Shown here piece by piece: positions 23,307 to 35,500 of a stretch of 64,000 nt of DNA. The translations under genes and the position numbers were made by a program. This DNA is from Hoplostethus atlanticus (Eukaryota; Chordata; Actinopteri; Trachichthyiformes; Trachichthyidae): the NCBI GenBank assembly GCA_034670405.1, contig JAXDDX010000091.1, positions 310,001 to 374,000 of the forward strand. The letters run 5' to 3'. The notes under the pieces were generated by a model, which saw only the letters and a list, made by a program, of their open reading frames with translations, did not search any database and was not told where the DNA came from. Position 1 is the first letter of the stretch, and each line of letters opens with the position of its first letter.

Positions 23307-24360
23307 CGCTGTATCCTGGCAGAGTGCTGTCATGGCACCTGTCATCTCCAGTATGTCAAATTTCATTAGAGGAGGGAGTCTGTGGACTCCTCGCAGCACA
23401 GCAGGCGGCAGGTGGCCTGGGAAACTAACATCAACCGTCCTCTCTCTGTCCTCCCATGGGCCACCTGAACACTCAATAATGCCATCGCCGCAACTCTCGC
23501 CCTACTTTGGCCTCTCTCTTTTGCATAATAACACCATCACCACCCCATTACGTGCCAGTCTTTCGTATCATCAAGCGTCAAAGGCCAGTACTGCTCATTA
23601 CAGCGGCCCGTGTTCCTTACGCGTACGTCTTTAGGCTAAAGAAATATGAAATACCGACTTCCAGCTTCCTCATCACCGTAGCCTGTGAGGTAGTGATCTT
23701 AAGTGCCGTACACGATTGGTGCTCTGTACGGTAGCATCATCTTTTGACTGTGCTACAGGAAATGAAAATGCGTCTGTGATCATGAATTCATACCATTTTG
23801 TTCCATTCCCTCAACTCCTTTATGTGTCTGCCTGTTAGTTACCAGTAGCCATTGGCCATTTACCCCCATTATGGCTTGAATATACATTACTGTACATTCA
23901 GAATGGCGTTCATAAAAAGCTTATTAAAGATTCTATGTGAATTTTATAATTAGTCCAAATGGTTCGCAGGACACAGCCGAAGATAGGAAGGGAGAGTTTC
24001 CGCTGGCATGCAGGTTAAATTACCTTCCCAGAAGATTATATGAGTAACTAATTGACTTCCTCAAATATGTGTCCTAGGGGAAACGGTCTAAAAAGTAATG
24101 TTTGGTAAGCATGTTGAAACGGTGGGAAGGAACACCAAAGTGGAAGAAGACGGATCATTTTCTCCCTTCTCTCTCTTTGGCTGTAGCTCTGACTGATGCC
24201 ATTCACTCTTTATATTCTGAATGTTGCAGGAAACAAAGCCCGCTATCGATTTCTACTTCCCTCCCACTGATTTCAGATAGAAATCTATATGCCCTAGTTC
24301 CTCATTTCTCCAAACTGAAAGTGAGCAGTCCTCAGAGAAATGACAAAGATTGATGACAGA
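23307..24360. other. Intergenic, no gene recognised
   Basis: Short overlapping plus-strand frames (for example 23332-23634) show no known domain and no splice-site pattern convincing enough to call an exon. Confidence 0.5.
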
Positions 24361-24955
24361 GACGTTTTTGTAGTTATTGAAACAAAGCCTCAGCCCATAA
24401 ATATTTAATATTACCCAGAGTCCTTCCGATTAATCAAATTCTGTGAGGCAGTATCTTATTTCTTGCTTTGTTTCCCATTGTGCAAAGTGAGCAGCACAGC
24501 GGCGACCACCAGCCCACACATTGTGCTGGCTCCGAGCCCTGCAGTATGGTCGTACTGTCCAAGCATATTTTTATGATTTGAAAAAAGCAGTTGTGGATTA
24601 CAGGTCTAATTTAAATTCAGAAGAAGAGACATTAGATTAGTTCAGGGGCCACCTCCAAGGTCTTCTGCTGCTTCTTATTATTTACTACCTGCTCACTTTA
24701 TCTGTCAGCTGGAGGCAGAGTTACGGCTCCCAAGTACTGCCCAACCCAGCGCTCTCAAGCACAGACATTTACTAAGTACTGAGCCAAATATCTATTCCAC
24801 CACAAATGCTGGCATAAGGAGCCTGATAACAAACAGTTGTTCAATTGAAGCTTTATTTAATTATTACAGCTGCTGGGCAGAAAATAGTTTGTTAATCAAT
24901 ACAAAGTCACTATTTCGCCAAGTAATTTAATTAGAATTACTAACTAACTAATACT
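24361..24955. other. Candidate conserved noncoding block
   Basis: The block has no repeats and is rich in homeodomain-type ATTA motifs (TTTAATTATTAC, GTTAATCAATAC, TAATTTAATTAG), plus CAATTG and CAGCTGCTG E-boxes and an ATAAATATTTAATATTAC stretch. A 7-base inverted repeat, AGTAATT with AATTACT, lies near 24920-24940. This resembles developmental enhancers in vertebrate gene deserts. The call is by composition only; cross-species conservation has not been tested. Confidence 0.25.
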
Positions 24956-24959
24956 AATA

Positions 24960-25401
24960 GAAATGCCAATTCAAAAACACATACAAAAATCCAAAACAAA
25001 TACAACAACGGACACGTGCTGCAAATGAAAAAAATGTGCTGCAGAAATCCAAAACAAATACATTAACAGCAAACACGCTGCAAATACAGAAACGATGCAA
25101 AATCAAAAACACACAAACCCCGAAACAAATGCAACAGAAAAACGCTGCATATCCAGTCAACACAACAGAAGTTCTCCAGGCCTCTAGGGGGAGCACTAAG
25201 TGGAGCAGCTTGATTTTCGACCCGAGAGAGAGAGAGACCAGACGAGAGAGTGTGTTTGTTTTTGAAGCAGGAAGAAAAGTGGTGTTAAGAGGCTCTTTTA
25301 TAATATTGTAAAAGACTAAGGTCAAATGTTAAAAAGAATACGTACCTGTTTATGTGACCTCTTAACACCACTTTTCTTCCCACTTCAAAAACAAACACAC
25401 A
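24960..25401. repeat. A-rich modular repeat ending in a large hairpin
   Basis: The left part (24960-25150) alternates two modules. One is CCAAAACAAATAC-like, at 24991, 25049 and 25120. The other is GCTGCAAAT-like, at 25018, 25039, 25078 and 25144. After a CCTCTAGGGGGAGCA block and a short GA run comes an inverted repeat: arm 25251-25292 pairs with 25359-25400 at 40 of 42 positions across a 66-base spacer. No protein is encoded. It resembles dispersed teleost repeats, but the family is not identified. Confidence 0.65.
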
Positions 25402-28400
25402 TTATTAAAAAAGAAAAATACCTTTTGTACAAGCAAACAATGTTGATTTGTTTTTTAAAAGCTAAACGCAATGGGGGAAAAAAAATCCAGCATGTGAACA
25501 CTCAATTTCACTGTAGTTATTTTTCTAAAGTGGCCCATTTCTGTTGCTCATCCTTCAGAGCTTGACCTTGACGCTGCCTGTTGGAGGCTGGCTCCAGCTG
25601 TTCCGGCAGGGTTTATCTCAGGCCATAATTACCAATGACAGGGTCTCAGGGAGGAAGCTGTCTTCCTGGCAGATAGACAGCTAAACACAGTAGACAGGAC
25701 AATGGAGGCTGAAGCCACCTTACAGCTGAGGAGAGACAGGCAAAACAGAGACGGGATGTCATACCGAACCAAGAAACAAACCTCTGATAGGATAGAGGAG
25801 CTTGTGGCATCGTGAGTGGAGAATGTGCATGGAAGGATATCTGCCCAATTTCAGTGTAGATGCAGGCTGAGATTTCAAAAGCTGTGTGCTTTTGGCACAT
25901 GATTTCAGTTGACTGAAAGAATTGAGGAGCTGCTGAAGGGCCCTCAGATTAAAAAAACTACTATTTATCTGGAGATAAATGTCGTACTATTCTAGTCCTC
26001 CTTTCTCATTCCCTCAAACTCTGTATTGGTTCACTATGAGGCAAATGCAGTCGTGGTCTCAGTCACGCCCAAGAGCTGGCTAGTAGTGATCCATACAGAG
26101 ATTTCATCACTAATGTTGTCAAATGCTTTATTGAGGTAGGATGAGGGAGTACAGTGTGCAAGAGACAAAGGGAAGGAGGTACTGTGGCTCCAGTGGTGTC
26201 CACTATAGCACCAGCTAGCCACAATGATTTTTGTAAGATCTGCTAACTTTACTCGGAGAGATTTCCAGTTGTAAATATCCAGCAGGTCTTTGACAATCAT
26301 GTGCTTTTCTACAGTGTAAGCAACAGACTAGAGAAAAGGCTGCATCAGCAAACAAGAAGCTTAGAATAGATAAAGATGCTCCTGCTTTCACAAGCTAATA
26401 GAATCACTTCTGGGCTTATGTAACAACTCTGTTCCTGTAACGGATAGATTCAGGATTTCATTACTTAGGTAGAAGTAGAAGATGGTTAGAAGTTGAACTT
26501 GTAACTGAACTCTTGGTTAAGAAAGACAAAGCATATTTTGTTGGGCACAAGAGGCTATAGATACAGTAGAAATAATAAATCACTGCATTCAGTATCCAGC
26601 AGTTGAACGCTGGTACTGAGTCCTGCACTCCTCTCACCAGTTGAAACGTACATATTCTTAACCAGTCAGCCAATGCCTGGCTGACTGCTGTAATTGCTGT
26701 TAGTTCACTTTCCACCAACAATTCAAATCAAATGATAGCAAATAAATTGATTATTGTCTGTAATTTATCATGTCATGGCTAAGCCAACAACAAAGCAAAA
26801 CAGCAAAAGCACTAATTTTGACAGGGAGCTGGAAGTACAGTAACAGTGGCTAATGCGATGCAAGCTGCCATAATGTGTAATCGCTGTGCCACAACAAAGA
26901 CTCAACACGAGATGGAAGTACATTTTCTTGCTTGCCAAAAAACACCATGACGTCCATCTGCCTTTTCAGGAATACAAGAGGGAATAGACAAAGCTCTCTG
27001 GAAAAAGATCCAAGAGATAAAGACTTGTTAAAGTTGGTGATGGGTCTCAAAATTTATATGGACAATTTTTCTACAACTAATTGCATGATCTGACTTTTTC
27101 TTATGTCACGATGATGCAATACACCCGAGGCCCCGCTTGTACAATTACCATCCAAAATGATCTGCTACTCACCCTTTAAATGTACTCTTTTCATTGGAAT
27201 CTTTGGAAAGACGGGTATATTTTCGCTGAACTCACTTCAGAGATGTGAAATGGGTGTTGGGGGGATGAAGAAGGAAAGAATGTTTCAGTTTTCACCCTCT
27301 CCATTTGCTCATCCAAAACTGACAGTTTTAGCTTACATCAAACTAAAGCTCTCCCTTTGATCTGTAGATATTTTTATGTGTAATGATTTAATCTTTCATA
27401 ACTGGGAAATGGTACACCATCATGTGTCAGCCTGAAGGTGTTGTTACTTTGCAAGATATTATCTAATACCAAGCAAGACAGGATCAGTTTCAGTGAAGCT
27501 GAGCAGCCTGTTTAAGTCTGTAGTTGATATTATGCTTTCAGCTAAGCAGTCACATCGGCAGAGTCTGATATTTCAACTACCTGCTAGTTGGTACAGATGA
27601 CTGTGCTTGTGGTAACTCCGTCATTTCTGTAGGTAGAATACTATCGGTTGCAAAAGTGCACATTGCAAAATTCTTTGAATTATAAAAAATGCATCTCTTG
27701 AATCTACATGTAAAAATCATTTTCTATTAATATCTAATATCTGTCCCTTTTTCTTTTGTTGGCGGATGAGTGTACTGGTTTTGAGTTGTACAGTTGAGTT
27801 GAGTTGTACAACCGTCAAATATGACTGGTAAAGTGTATTTGCTGTACTATTCCTGAATCTATTCCTAAGAAGTAGTTCTGCCTGGATTGATGAAGGATTG
27901 GGGCGAAAATCCGAACGTTTTTTCAACTATCATGTCGATAGAATTTGACCTAACGCTGTGCTCCTTCACAAAAATTCACTATAATTGTGAATTATAAGAA
28001 ATGTGGTGAATACAGCATTTTAATCATCATATACACCATTCGAATCTATGCTTTATAGTTTATACATCCTGTGCCTGGGAGCTATGAGAGACCTCATGAC
28101 CTCTTTAGATGGATGCAATATCATTTTTATGTCCCTGAGGGTAGTACCATGCTGGATTATTTTATGGCCGCTGATGGAGAACATAGGTGTGCTAAAACAT
28201 GAACGGGAACTGGGACTCCACTGTCACACCCCCTTTCCACCCCTTCACCCTCATCTCGGTGTTTGCCATTGGCTAAATTATGTTTGTTTAAATGGATTCC
28301 TGTTTGGAAGATTTCACTTCATTTCTTAGTTGCCTGGAATGAGAACTTTGCAATGTCTCCTGTGTGCTGTATCTTTAACACCTGTCAACAGCTGGGGTGT

Positions 28401-28789
28401 AGAAAAACTTGCGGAGCTCTTTACAGGAAAGTCATACCGTTGGGTTCCTGGAGCCTCCAGCAAATCACGTCAGCAAACCACTCACACTTTTTTCTCTCAC
28501 ATTTCTTTTATTTACATATTTGAGTAATCAATGATTAAACAATAACAAAAACATCTTACTGATGCCAGTGTTTGTAAAGACCCAATATGTATTCATTTCT
28601 GGCAGTTAAGTGATTGAAAATTACACTTCACCAGGGACTGCAAGTGTGTGTGACTGCACATTGGCATTACGGATTACGAACATGACGCAGGTTCCAAAAC
28701 AGAGTAAAAAGACTTGAATTATGTTACCAGATAGAGTATTAATTATAGAGACAATTAAAAAAACTGTGGTTGGGGAAAGTGAAAGAGAA
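25402..28789. other. Intergenic, no gene recognised
   Basis: Nothing recognised except a short local duplication of GAGTTGTACA near 27784-27812. Frames on both strands are short and domain-free. Confidence 0.55.
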
Positions 28790-28996
28790 ATACTCCCACC
28801 TCCCTCAACAACTACCGCTGAAATGCCCTTGAGCAACCTACTGAATCCCCTGTTACTCCAACAGAGCTGCTCAGTGGCCAACGGTGGGAGACTGGTTTTA
28901 CAGGGCACCTCTCTAGTGTGTCAGTGTGAGACAGGGCGGTGCTGAAAGAGCATGCGTGCTCAGTCAACGTTCCCTGGATAAGTAAAAAAAAAAAAT
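28790..28996 (+). repeat. Teleost dispersed repeat with poly(A)-like end
   Basis: Blocks in order: CTCCCACCTCCCTCAACA, GCTGAAATGCCCTTGAGCAA, CTACTGAATCCCCTGTTAC, CCAACAGAGCTGCTCAGTGG, then GAGCATGCGTGCTCAG and TGGATAAGTAAAAAAAAAA. This order and the closing AAGTAAA run match a common fish retroposon tail. It shares only the TGCCCTTGAGCAA core with the repeats at 1.1 kb and 61.1 kb. Confidence 0.65.
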
Positions 28997-30296
28997 GCAT
29001 GTTTTGGGCTGCATATAGAACGTATGGGAAGAGGATAAAAAAAAGGCTGCTTGGTTCAGAGACCGGCTGCATTGTTGACAGGGCGAGGAGTGCAGCAGGG
29101 GGGCTTCTCCTTCTCACCCTCTGTGAGAAGGAGGGTAGAGTGTCAAAGTCATGGACGTCCTCAGCAACCGGTTCAGTATCCCTGCCTGCAGTAGTTCTTT
29201 CATAGAGTGTGAGGCTACAGCTACAAGTTAAGATAAACCAAAATGCTCACACTGAAGCCTGGACTAAGCTCTGTCGATGAATCAATAAAGTACTTTAATC
29301 TCCTTCTCCTGATTTCTAACCAAGTCTCCTAGAAAGGAAACAGCGGCTTTGAACAGAGCAGCCGCAGACTTGTCAGAACAGAGCAATCTCGGATCAAGGA
29401 CGTTCTGTTTTCTGCAAGGTATTTTGTTGAGGTTGTTATCAACACAGTGGGAGGAAGCTGTTGCAGGGGCTTTCGAATGCCCCTTGTGTTTGTGTGCATG
29501 TGAGTGAGACAGAGAGAGAAATCTGGAAATCTGTCCAGTCAGCTCTGGCTCCTCATAGGAAAAGCAAGGCATTTTCTCTATTTCTCAAATTCAACTCAAA
29601 AGAAACTATTGTGATCAAAACAAGAAATCTCCAAATTACCTTTAATAAGTCACATTTAACTTTCCTGAATATGAGACCATGAGATAAGAGAAGGATCTCT
29701 AAGAAAACAAAAGAATAAAAGTATGATGTTTTATGACGCCTACGGTTTGGATGCAAAACAATCTACATGCAACAGTGATCTATGCAACCACAGGTGAACT
29801 TAAAGTGGTCGAATGGTGGAATTTAATACTTAGACACAATGAACAACCAAACCTGAAATAGTGATAATAACACTGAACACCGATGCTATCTCCCACACAC
29901 ACATCAGTGGACAGGCCGAGTGGTTCCCCTCCGGTGGGCCTGGAACCAACAGAAGGAGTTAGGAAGGGGCATACGACGCAAAGCAGCAACTGTATCACTA
30001 CTACAGCTAACGTCATAGTCATAGCTACCTTTCATTTGTTAGTTACCATAACCTCAATGGCAACAATACCAACAAGGCATAGGGTAGCGTAGTGGAAGAA
30101 ACATTTTGAAGCGTTTCCCCCAGAATGTAACAACTGTTTCAAATGTGAAGGTATCCCTTTAAGCCAGATGCAGCCTGTGATAACCAGTTGAGTTGATCAG
30201 CCTCCCAGCAGAGTGCTCCAGTTTGGAGAGCTGCTGCTTGTGGGAACACTTCAGACTGTTCTTTCCCACCAAGGACAACAATCAATCACATTTCTC
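28997..30296. other. Intergenic, no gene recognised
   Basis: No exon, RNA gene or repeat recognised. Confidence 0.5.
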
Positions 30297-30808
30297 TTTT
30301 AAAGGAAAAATCAACCCCAGATATCATCAATTTGTGGTGTTGAATGTATTCCAGTTTTTGTGATGAAGTGTTGCAATTTGCTTTTTTAGTGTGCCCATTT
30401 CCCCTCAGCCTGTCCCGTCTACTTCTATTTCAGTTAGTGGTTTTCTACATTTCCCAGAATGACTTTCAACAACCCCCAGAGAATGCACCTGAACGTGTTG
30501 CTTTCAGTACATGTAGGTGCAATAAGGATAGCGATGTGTTTTTCCAGTCAAGAGTGGAGAGAACAATGCCGCGGTGCGCTGTGCCCTGTTGAAGAGGGCG
30601 TTGTATTTCACACAGTACTGACGGTATAGCCGCAATGTTGCAAGCTGTGGATGCATTGCATTATGGGCTATTGAGGCTACTATAAGTGGAAAAAACGGTG
30701 TCTCTTCCTCTTCTACAATAGAGTCCTCCCTGTATGATTGTTGAACATCTGTGCAAAATGGTGAGACTAGAAAGAAACCCTTGCTCTTTGATTCTGAGGG
30801 ACTGACAC
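30297..30808 (+). repeat. Older dispersed repeat, copy 2 (uninterrupted)
   Basis: Aligns with 9397-9496 and with 10073-10376. It lacks the hAT-like insertion, and the site corresponding to the insertion is TGTGCCCA at 30390-30397. About 110 bases (30398-30507) have no counterpart in copy 1. They include a stretch reading TTTCCCAGAATGACTTTC that could be ancestral element sequence lost from copy 1. No coding motif identifies the class. Confidence 0.7.
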
Positions 30809-31270
30809 CAGACGTTTACCGTTGATGTTTCAGATAGCTGACAAAAAAAATGATATGAAACTACATTGTAGCTGCGCTGGAAACATCTCAATGTGATATC
30901 ATGTTGTTTTGGCCACATACCAGTGGGAAATAAGAAAAATACACCACCAAGTAGTGGTTTTAGGGCTTTAGGATATGATGTTTGTTATGTCTTCTGTTTG
31001 TCTTGTCTGGACCTCATTTGGTCTAAAAGACCCAAGGTGGGTGTCTTAGAGAATCCCTTTAGTCAGGTACACAAATGGGTTTCTTCTGGGACCCATGTCG
31101 GACCGCTATTTTATTTGGTTGGTTGCTGAGTGTCATTTTTGCTAGTTCTCCCTTGAGGGGACATTTTGTTGTTTTAAGGGTATAACAGTCCTCTAAGAAG
31201 ACGCTGCAGTGATGTATTAAATGTACAATTTAGAGACTGTTTATATGCTTATCTTTTTTCCAATATTATT
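30809..31270. other. Intergenic, no gene recognised
   Basis: No feature recognised. Confidence 0.5.
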
Positions 31271-31275
31271 TATAA

Positions 31276-31326
31276 GCTTCTGGATAAATCTATTTCACAT
31301 TTAGTAAATAGATTTATCCAGGAAGC
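31276..31326. repeat. Long hairpin: 16-bp perfect stem extended to 20 bp
   Basis: CTGGATAAATCTATTT at 31280-31295 pairs exactly with 31306-31321 over a 10-base loop. Outside it, GCTT (31276-31279) pairs with AAGC (31323-31326) past a single bulged G. Flanking ATAA and TTAT could extend it further. The shape resembles a small-RNA precursor or the core of a foldback element; no known microRNA is recognised. Confidence 0.75.
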
Positions 31327-31422
31327 GCTTTATCTAGGAGATGCCTCATTATACCGATACTTAATGAAATCTTGGATAGATGAGTCATTTTCCTAGTGTC
31401 CTCTGTCAACGTCAGCAACAGT

Positions 31423-31423
<1 letters not shown>

Positions 31424-31468
<45 letters not shown>
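31424..31468. repeat. CA microsatellite
   Basis: Uninterrupted CA run of about 22 units; overlapping frames here are artefacts of the repeat. Confidence 0.95.
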
Positions 31469-31469
<1 letters not shown>

Positions 31470-31473
<4 letters not shown>

Positions 31474-32400
31474 CCAAAAGCTATTACAAGTCTAGTATAC
31501 AAAAGCATACTGTTTTTGTTTTGTTGGCATCACAGGGACTCCATAAAATATCATATTCACTGTCAAAATGCCCCACGTTCACTGTCCAATTCATCTGATC
31601 TGTCAGCCAATCTTCCTCCATCAGGCTCACACCCGGCTTTTTGGTTGCCCTTAGGGACATTTTATGTGGTGTTCCCTCAGCTGCCTGGCCCATTGTAGTC
31701 AGCCCAGCCTACAATTGTCAGCCCACCTCTCATGAATCTTTGAATCTATCAGTCAGTGAAAATTAATATTTTGAAAATTGGAATTGTTTTGAGCTTAGAA
31801 ACCTGAAGAGAGGTAAAATACATCTGTTTACTGGTAAGAATCACTTCATGCACAAAATCATTAGTTGGTAATCAGACTATGTCTGATCATTTTTTTCTTT
31901 TACTATTTCCATTTAATTCGACTTAGGATATGGATTGTCCTGTATGTATAATAGTTAGCTACTACTGTGTGTACTGAGAGCAATTATGTGAATTCTCATT
32001 GCACCTTATTTCAACAAACAGGTTTACAATTGAACTGCTGCTTTGTTATCAAAATGTAAGACTACCGTTAGTGAAATCTTGGTTGCATGATAAATGTCTC
32101 AATTGGCTAATGCACTCTTCCAAACGTAACCTTTTGATAACACAACTGCGGAAAACAATTAGGCTAACCAGAGACAGAAGAACATTTTAAGGTGTTTTTA
32201 TCTCGACCATCATAATAAAGTAGTTCCTGTAATGATGCGTATATTACAAACATTTTGGTTGCATAATTTCGAACAACATTTTTCACCATTCATTGACCTC
32301 TGACAAAAATGTCTCGTACGATGCGGGCCAGTTGGAAGTGTCCTCTGCAGTAATGATTCAGATGATCTCAGATGCATTGTGTATGGATTGTGCATGCAGC
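31470..32400. other. Intergenic, no gene recognised
   Basis: No feature recognised. Confidence 0.5.
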
Positions 32401-32580
32401 CTTAAACTGCCTCTGGATGTGAAAAAAATTTGAAAAAATGTCAGGTCACTATGTGGCAGAGTAGCTTCTCAACCTTTAATTATGCAGTGGCTAGGCATCA
32501 ACCTTCCTATTAGAGAATGCCTTTCCTTTCATTTCCACTGTGTGACCAATAAACATCTGCTCTTTAAAAAAAAAAAAAAA
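32400..32580 (+). other. Possible retroposed transcript end (AATAAA plus A15)
   Basis: AATAAA at 32548-32553 is followed 12 bases later by 15 A residues (32566-32580). This is the spacing of a polyadenylated mRNA 3' end copied back into the genome. Upstream sequence shows no protein I can recognise, and no flanking direct repeat is obvious, so the parent and the left edge are unknown. It could also be a chance A-run. Confidence 0.35.
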
Positions 32581-35500
32581 CAACTCACTGAGTGAATGTA
32601 ACATGGAGGTGAAAGTTATAAACTCAGATCAGACGCTGGTGAACCGTTCAACCAAAGCGGCACACATAGCAGTTACAGTCTCTAGTCACTGTTCATTGAC
32701 TAGTGCAAAGGGGTTTTTCTTCTTTGTTTTTCATTCCTGCCTGCATTCTATGTGATTGCTCACATCCCAAACAACATTGCTAAATAGATCCTGTGCATAT
32801 TTGGCATCTCAGCGCACAGGAGTTGTGCGCGGGGCACTTCATAGTACATTAACCCAATTTCAGAGGATTAAGTCCCGCCTCACTACCACCCACGCCCACA
32901 CCCTGAGGTCTACTCTCACCCCCTCTTGCCCTGTCAAGAGCCACGCTCCATTTCACCGCTGCAGCGTTCGTAAGCATTCTCTGTCTGCTGTTATAGTCAG
33001 GAAGATATGAGCCAAGAAGACATGATTAATAACTAAAGTCCCAATTTTCTTGTTGGAGATGGCTTTAAAGCTCACAGCATTCTGGGTCTATCATTAAGAG
33101 TATCTGTGTCCTGGGCAAACCCCCAGGCGGTATAAATGAAAGCTCTCTTAATGGTCCAGAGAACCATTTACAGCCAACGAATGCACTGTATCTGTCAACT
33201 AAGGGAACATTTTAGTGTATCTATTGAGTCTATTCTTTTTCTGTTGGCCATAAAACTGTTTCTTTCTGAATGGACATATACATTAAAACAAGGTTTTCAA
33301 GGGATAATTAGGAGGTGTGGATCTGCTGGGATTGTTTTCATCTGGAAAGGCCTTTTTGCAAAACACAACTCAAATTGGGTTGTTGAGGTTAAGAAGTTCT
33401 AAAAGACTCTAGAAATATGTCTGCTTGGTATCAATGAGGTACTAGACTGCTCAAACAAAACATGGATATGCTTTGCTTTTGTTGTGTCTGTTTGTTTGCG
33501 TGTTCCCTGTGTCTGTCCACAACAATATTTCTATCATTTAATGTAGAGACATCAAACAGAAAACCTGAGTCCTCATTGGGGCCGTGGGACACAGATGACC
33601 TTTGCTTCCAAGGATTGCAATCAGTCATTTGTAGCATATACAAGGTGAAGGTTCACCTTGCTTTCCAGATTCTCAATTTCCCAACATGCCTTGCACTACA
33701 CTAAGCACTAGACAGTACCCCTAGATGACAATTGGAACATAAAGCATTATGTCAGGGAGTGGCTAATTAACAAAAAGGCCTGGCCAACTGTAAGGAGGAG
33801 AGGAGCACATTCAGCTAGCTAACTTAGAAGGACTAGCGTAGCAATAATTGGCAAGCAGACTTAAATAAAAAGGTAAACAAAAAGAGAAAAGGAACCAAAC
33901 ATGCCTGCCCCTATGCCCGGTTGCGAGAAAAAAGTGATTGTCTTACATAAAGCATAGTAAAGCTCATACCATTACACAGATATGCAAGGCGCATAGGCCA
34001 GATAATACATAACGGCTTATTATTGCCAATGTTTGTGTTGTGTATTATAATTGTCAAGTCAGCATAGTTTTTAGGTTGAAGGGGCATTTGCTCTCTCGTT
34101 CCACATGGTGTCTTTCTTTTTGCCGGTTTATCCTGGTGGGTCTAAAACACAAGCAACTCTGATGTTGAGTAACACACAATTGTCCCTGTTTTTCAATGTC
34201 AGCCATGGATGCAGGCAAAACCTGTGCACAGTCCCATTCGTAGCAGCAATTATTCTCAATCTCTGTGGGCATGGCTGTGCAGTATTCACATATCCTCCAC
34301 CAGTCACTGTTAGGTCGAGCCTTGCAAGGCCCTCCATTCGTCCCTGGGACACCTTCCTCAGGGTAGCCATTTGTCTCGCAGCAGCAGCTCGTTCTTGCCT
34401 CTATTGCAAAATCTGCTCAATTGTGTATTGTGGTTCATACAATAATGGCTAGTGTGGACTCAAATAAAATGTGTTTGATGTTGTCGTCCATTATGAGAGT
34501 GGCATTCTTCTTTGTTCACCAGCTAACAGGCTAATATGCTAGCCTTCAGCAACTCTCAAAACAAAGCAGCCTCCACCCGAGTGATGAGGCGTGGAGATAA
34601 CAGAGAGCCATCCTCCAACAGTTGTAGTTTTTGAAATCACTTAGATAGGATTTGGGAAGTAATTTTGACATCACAAATCCTGAAATCCAGACTACTCTGC
34701 CCAAAAGAAATGTCTTAGTTAAAAGAATCTCTGTTCCCATCACAAGATGAAACTGAATGAATTAGACAACAACAGCACACTGATGGCCAAGTTTGAATCT
34801 TTTGGAACAAGAGGGTTTGTCCCTTTCATCTCTCACACAGCTCTTCATGTAACAGATGTTCATCATGGTGATCAACAGATCAGATTCACTGATATTTCAT
34901 ATTTAGGCCTGTGAGGTAGGCTATATGTTTGTTATATGGCCCTTTAGGAACCTAGTTAAGAAATTGATTACATCACTTCAAGCATTATCTTGCTAAATGA
35001 CACATATACCTATTAAGGGGAAGGCTGTATATCATTTAGTTATATATAGCATGCAATAATAACTAAAATGTATTATTGTGCATGTAAAGATAAAAAAATG
35101 GCATTGGGTAATGATTTTTTTATGATTATGTAATAATGTTCTAGTTCTACCCTTTCAATATAAATGATATATCATAATGCCATGATTATAAGTGGACGGC
35201 TTTGTCATAGGGGCCATGCCTCATTTCTGGCTGTCCATTGTTATAATATATGTGGTAGAAAAACTTAATGTGTGCACCATTTTAATGTATGCACCCTTCT
35301 TAGCATTCTTTAGGGCAACCAACCATTTACTATGATTTCCCCTGTGTGACTGTTCTCCTACATTTTAGTTTTGTTTCTGAAGGAACTGCTAATGGGAAAC
35401 TGCTAATGTTAAGTTGTATTATTATCTATGCAGGTGTTGGTTTTGACCTGACAAATGGCCTTGTGTCTCTATGAAACCTCACTCCCAACTGCTCTACCTT

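Noticed and set aside
24954-25325. 123-codon minus-strand frame and 91-codon plus-strand frame at 25.0-25.3 kb
   Set aside because: Both are translations of the A-rich modular repeat and its inverted repeat arm, with skewed composition and no domain.
29883-30092. Possible exon with a PSGSPPVGLEPTEG-like peptide
   Set aside because: No matching family, no convincing splice sites and an overlapping frame on the other strand of equal length.
33780-34560. Possible transposon-derived coding region on the minus strand (frame at 34128-34370 with TVTGGGYV)
   Set aside because: The GGG motif and basic stretch hint at an accessory transposon protein, but no family blocks could be matched and no terminal repeats were found.
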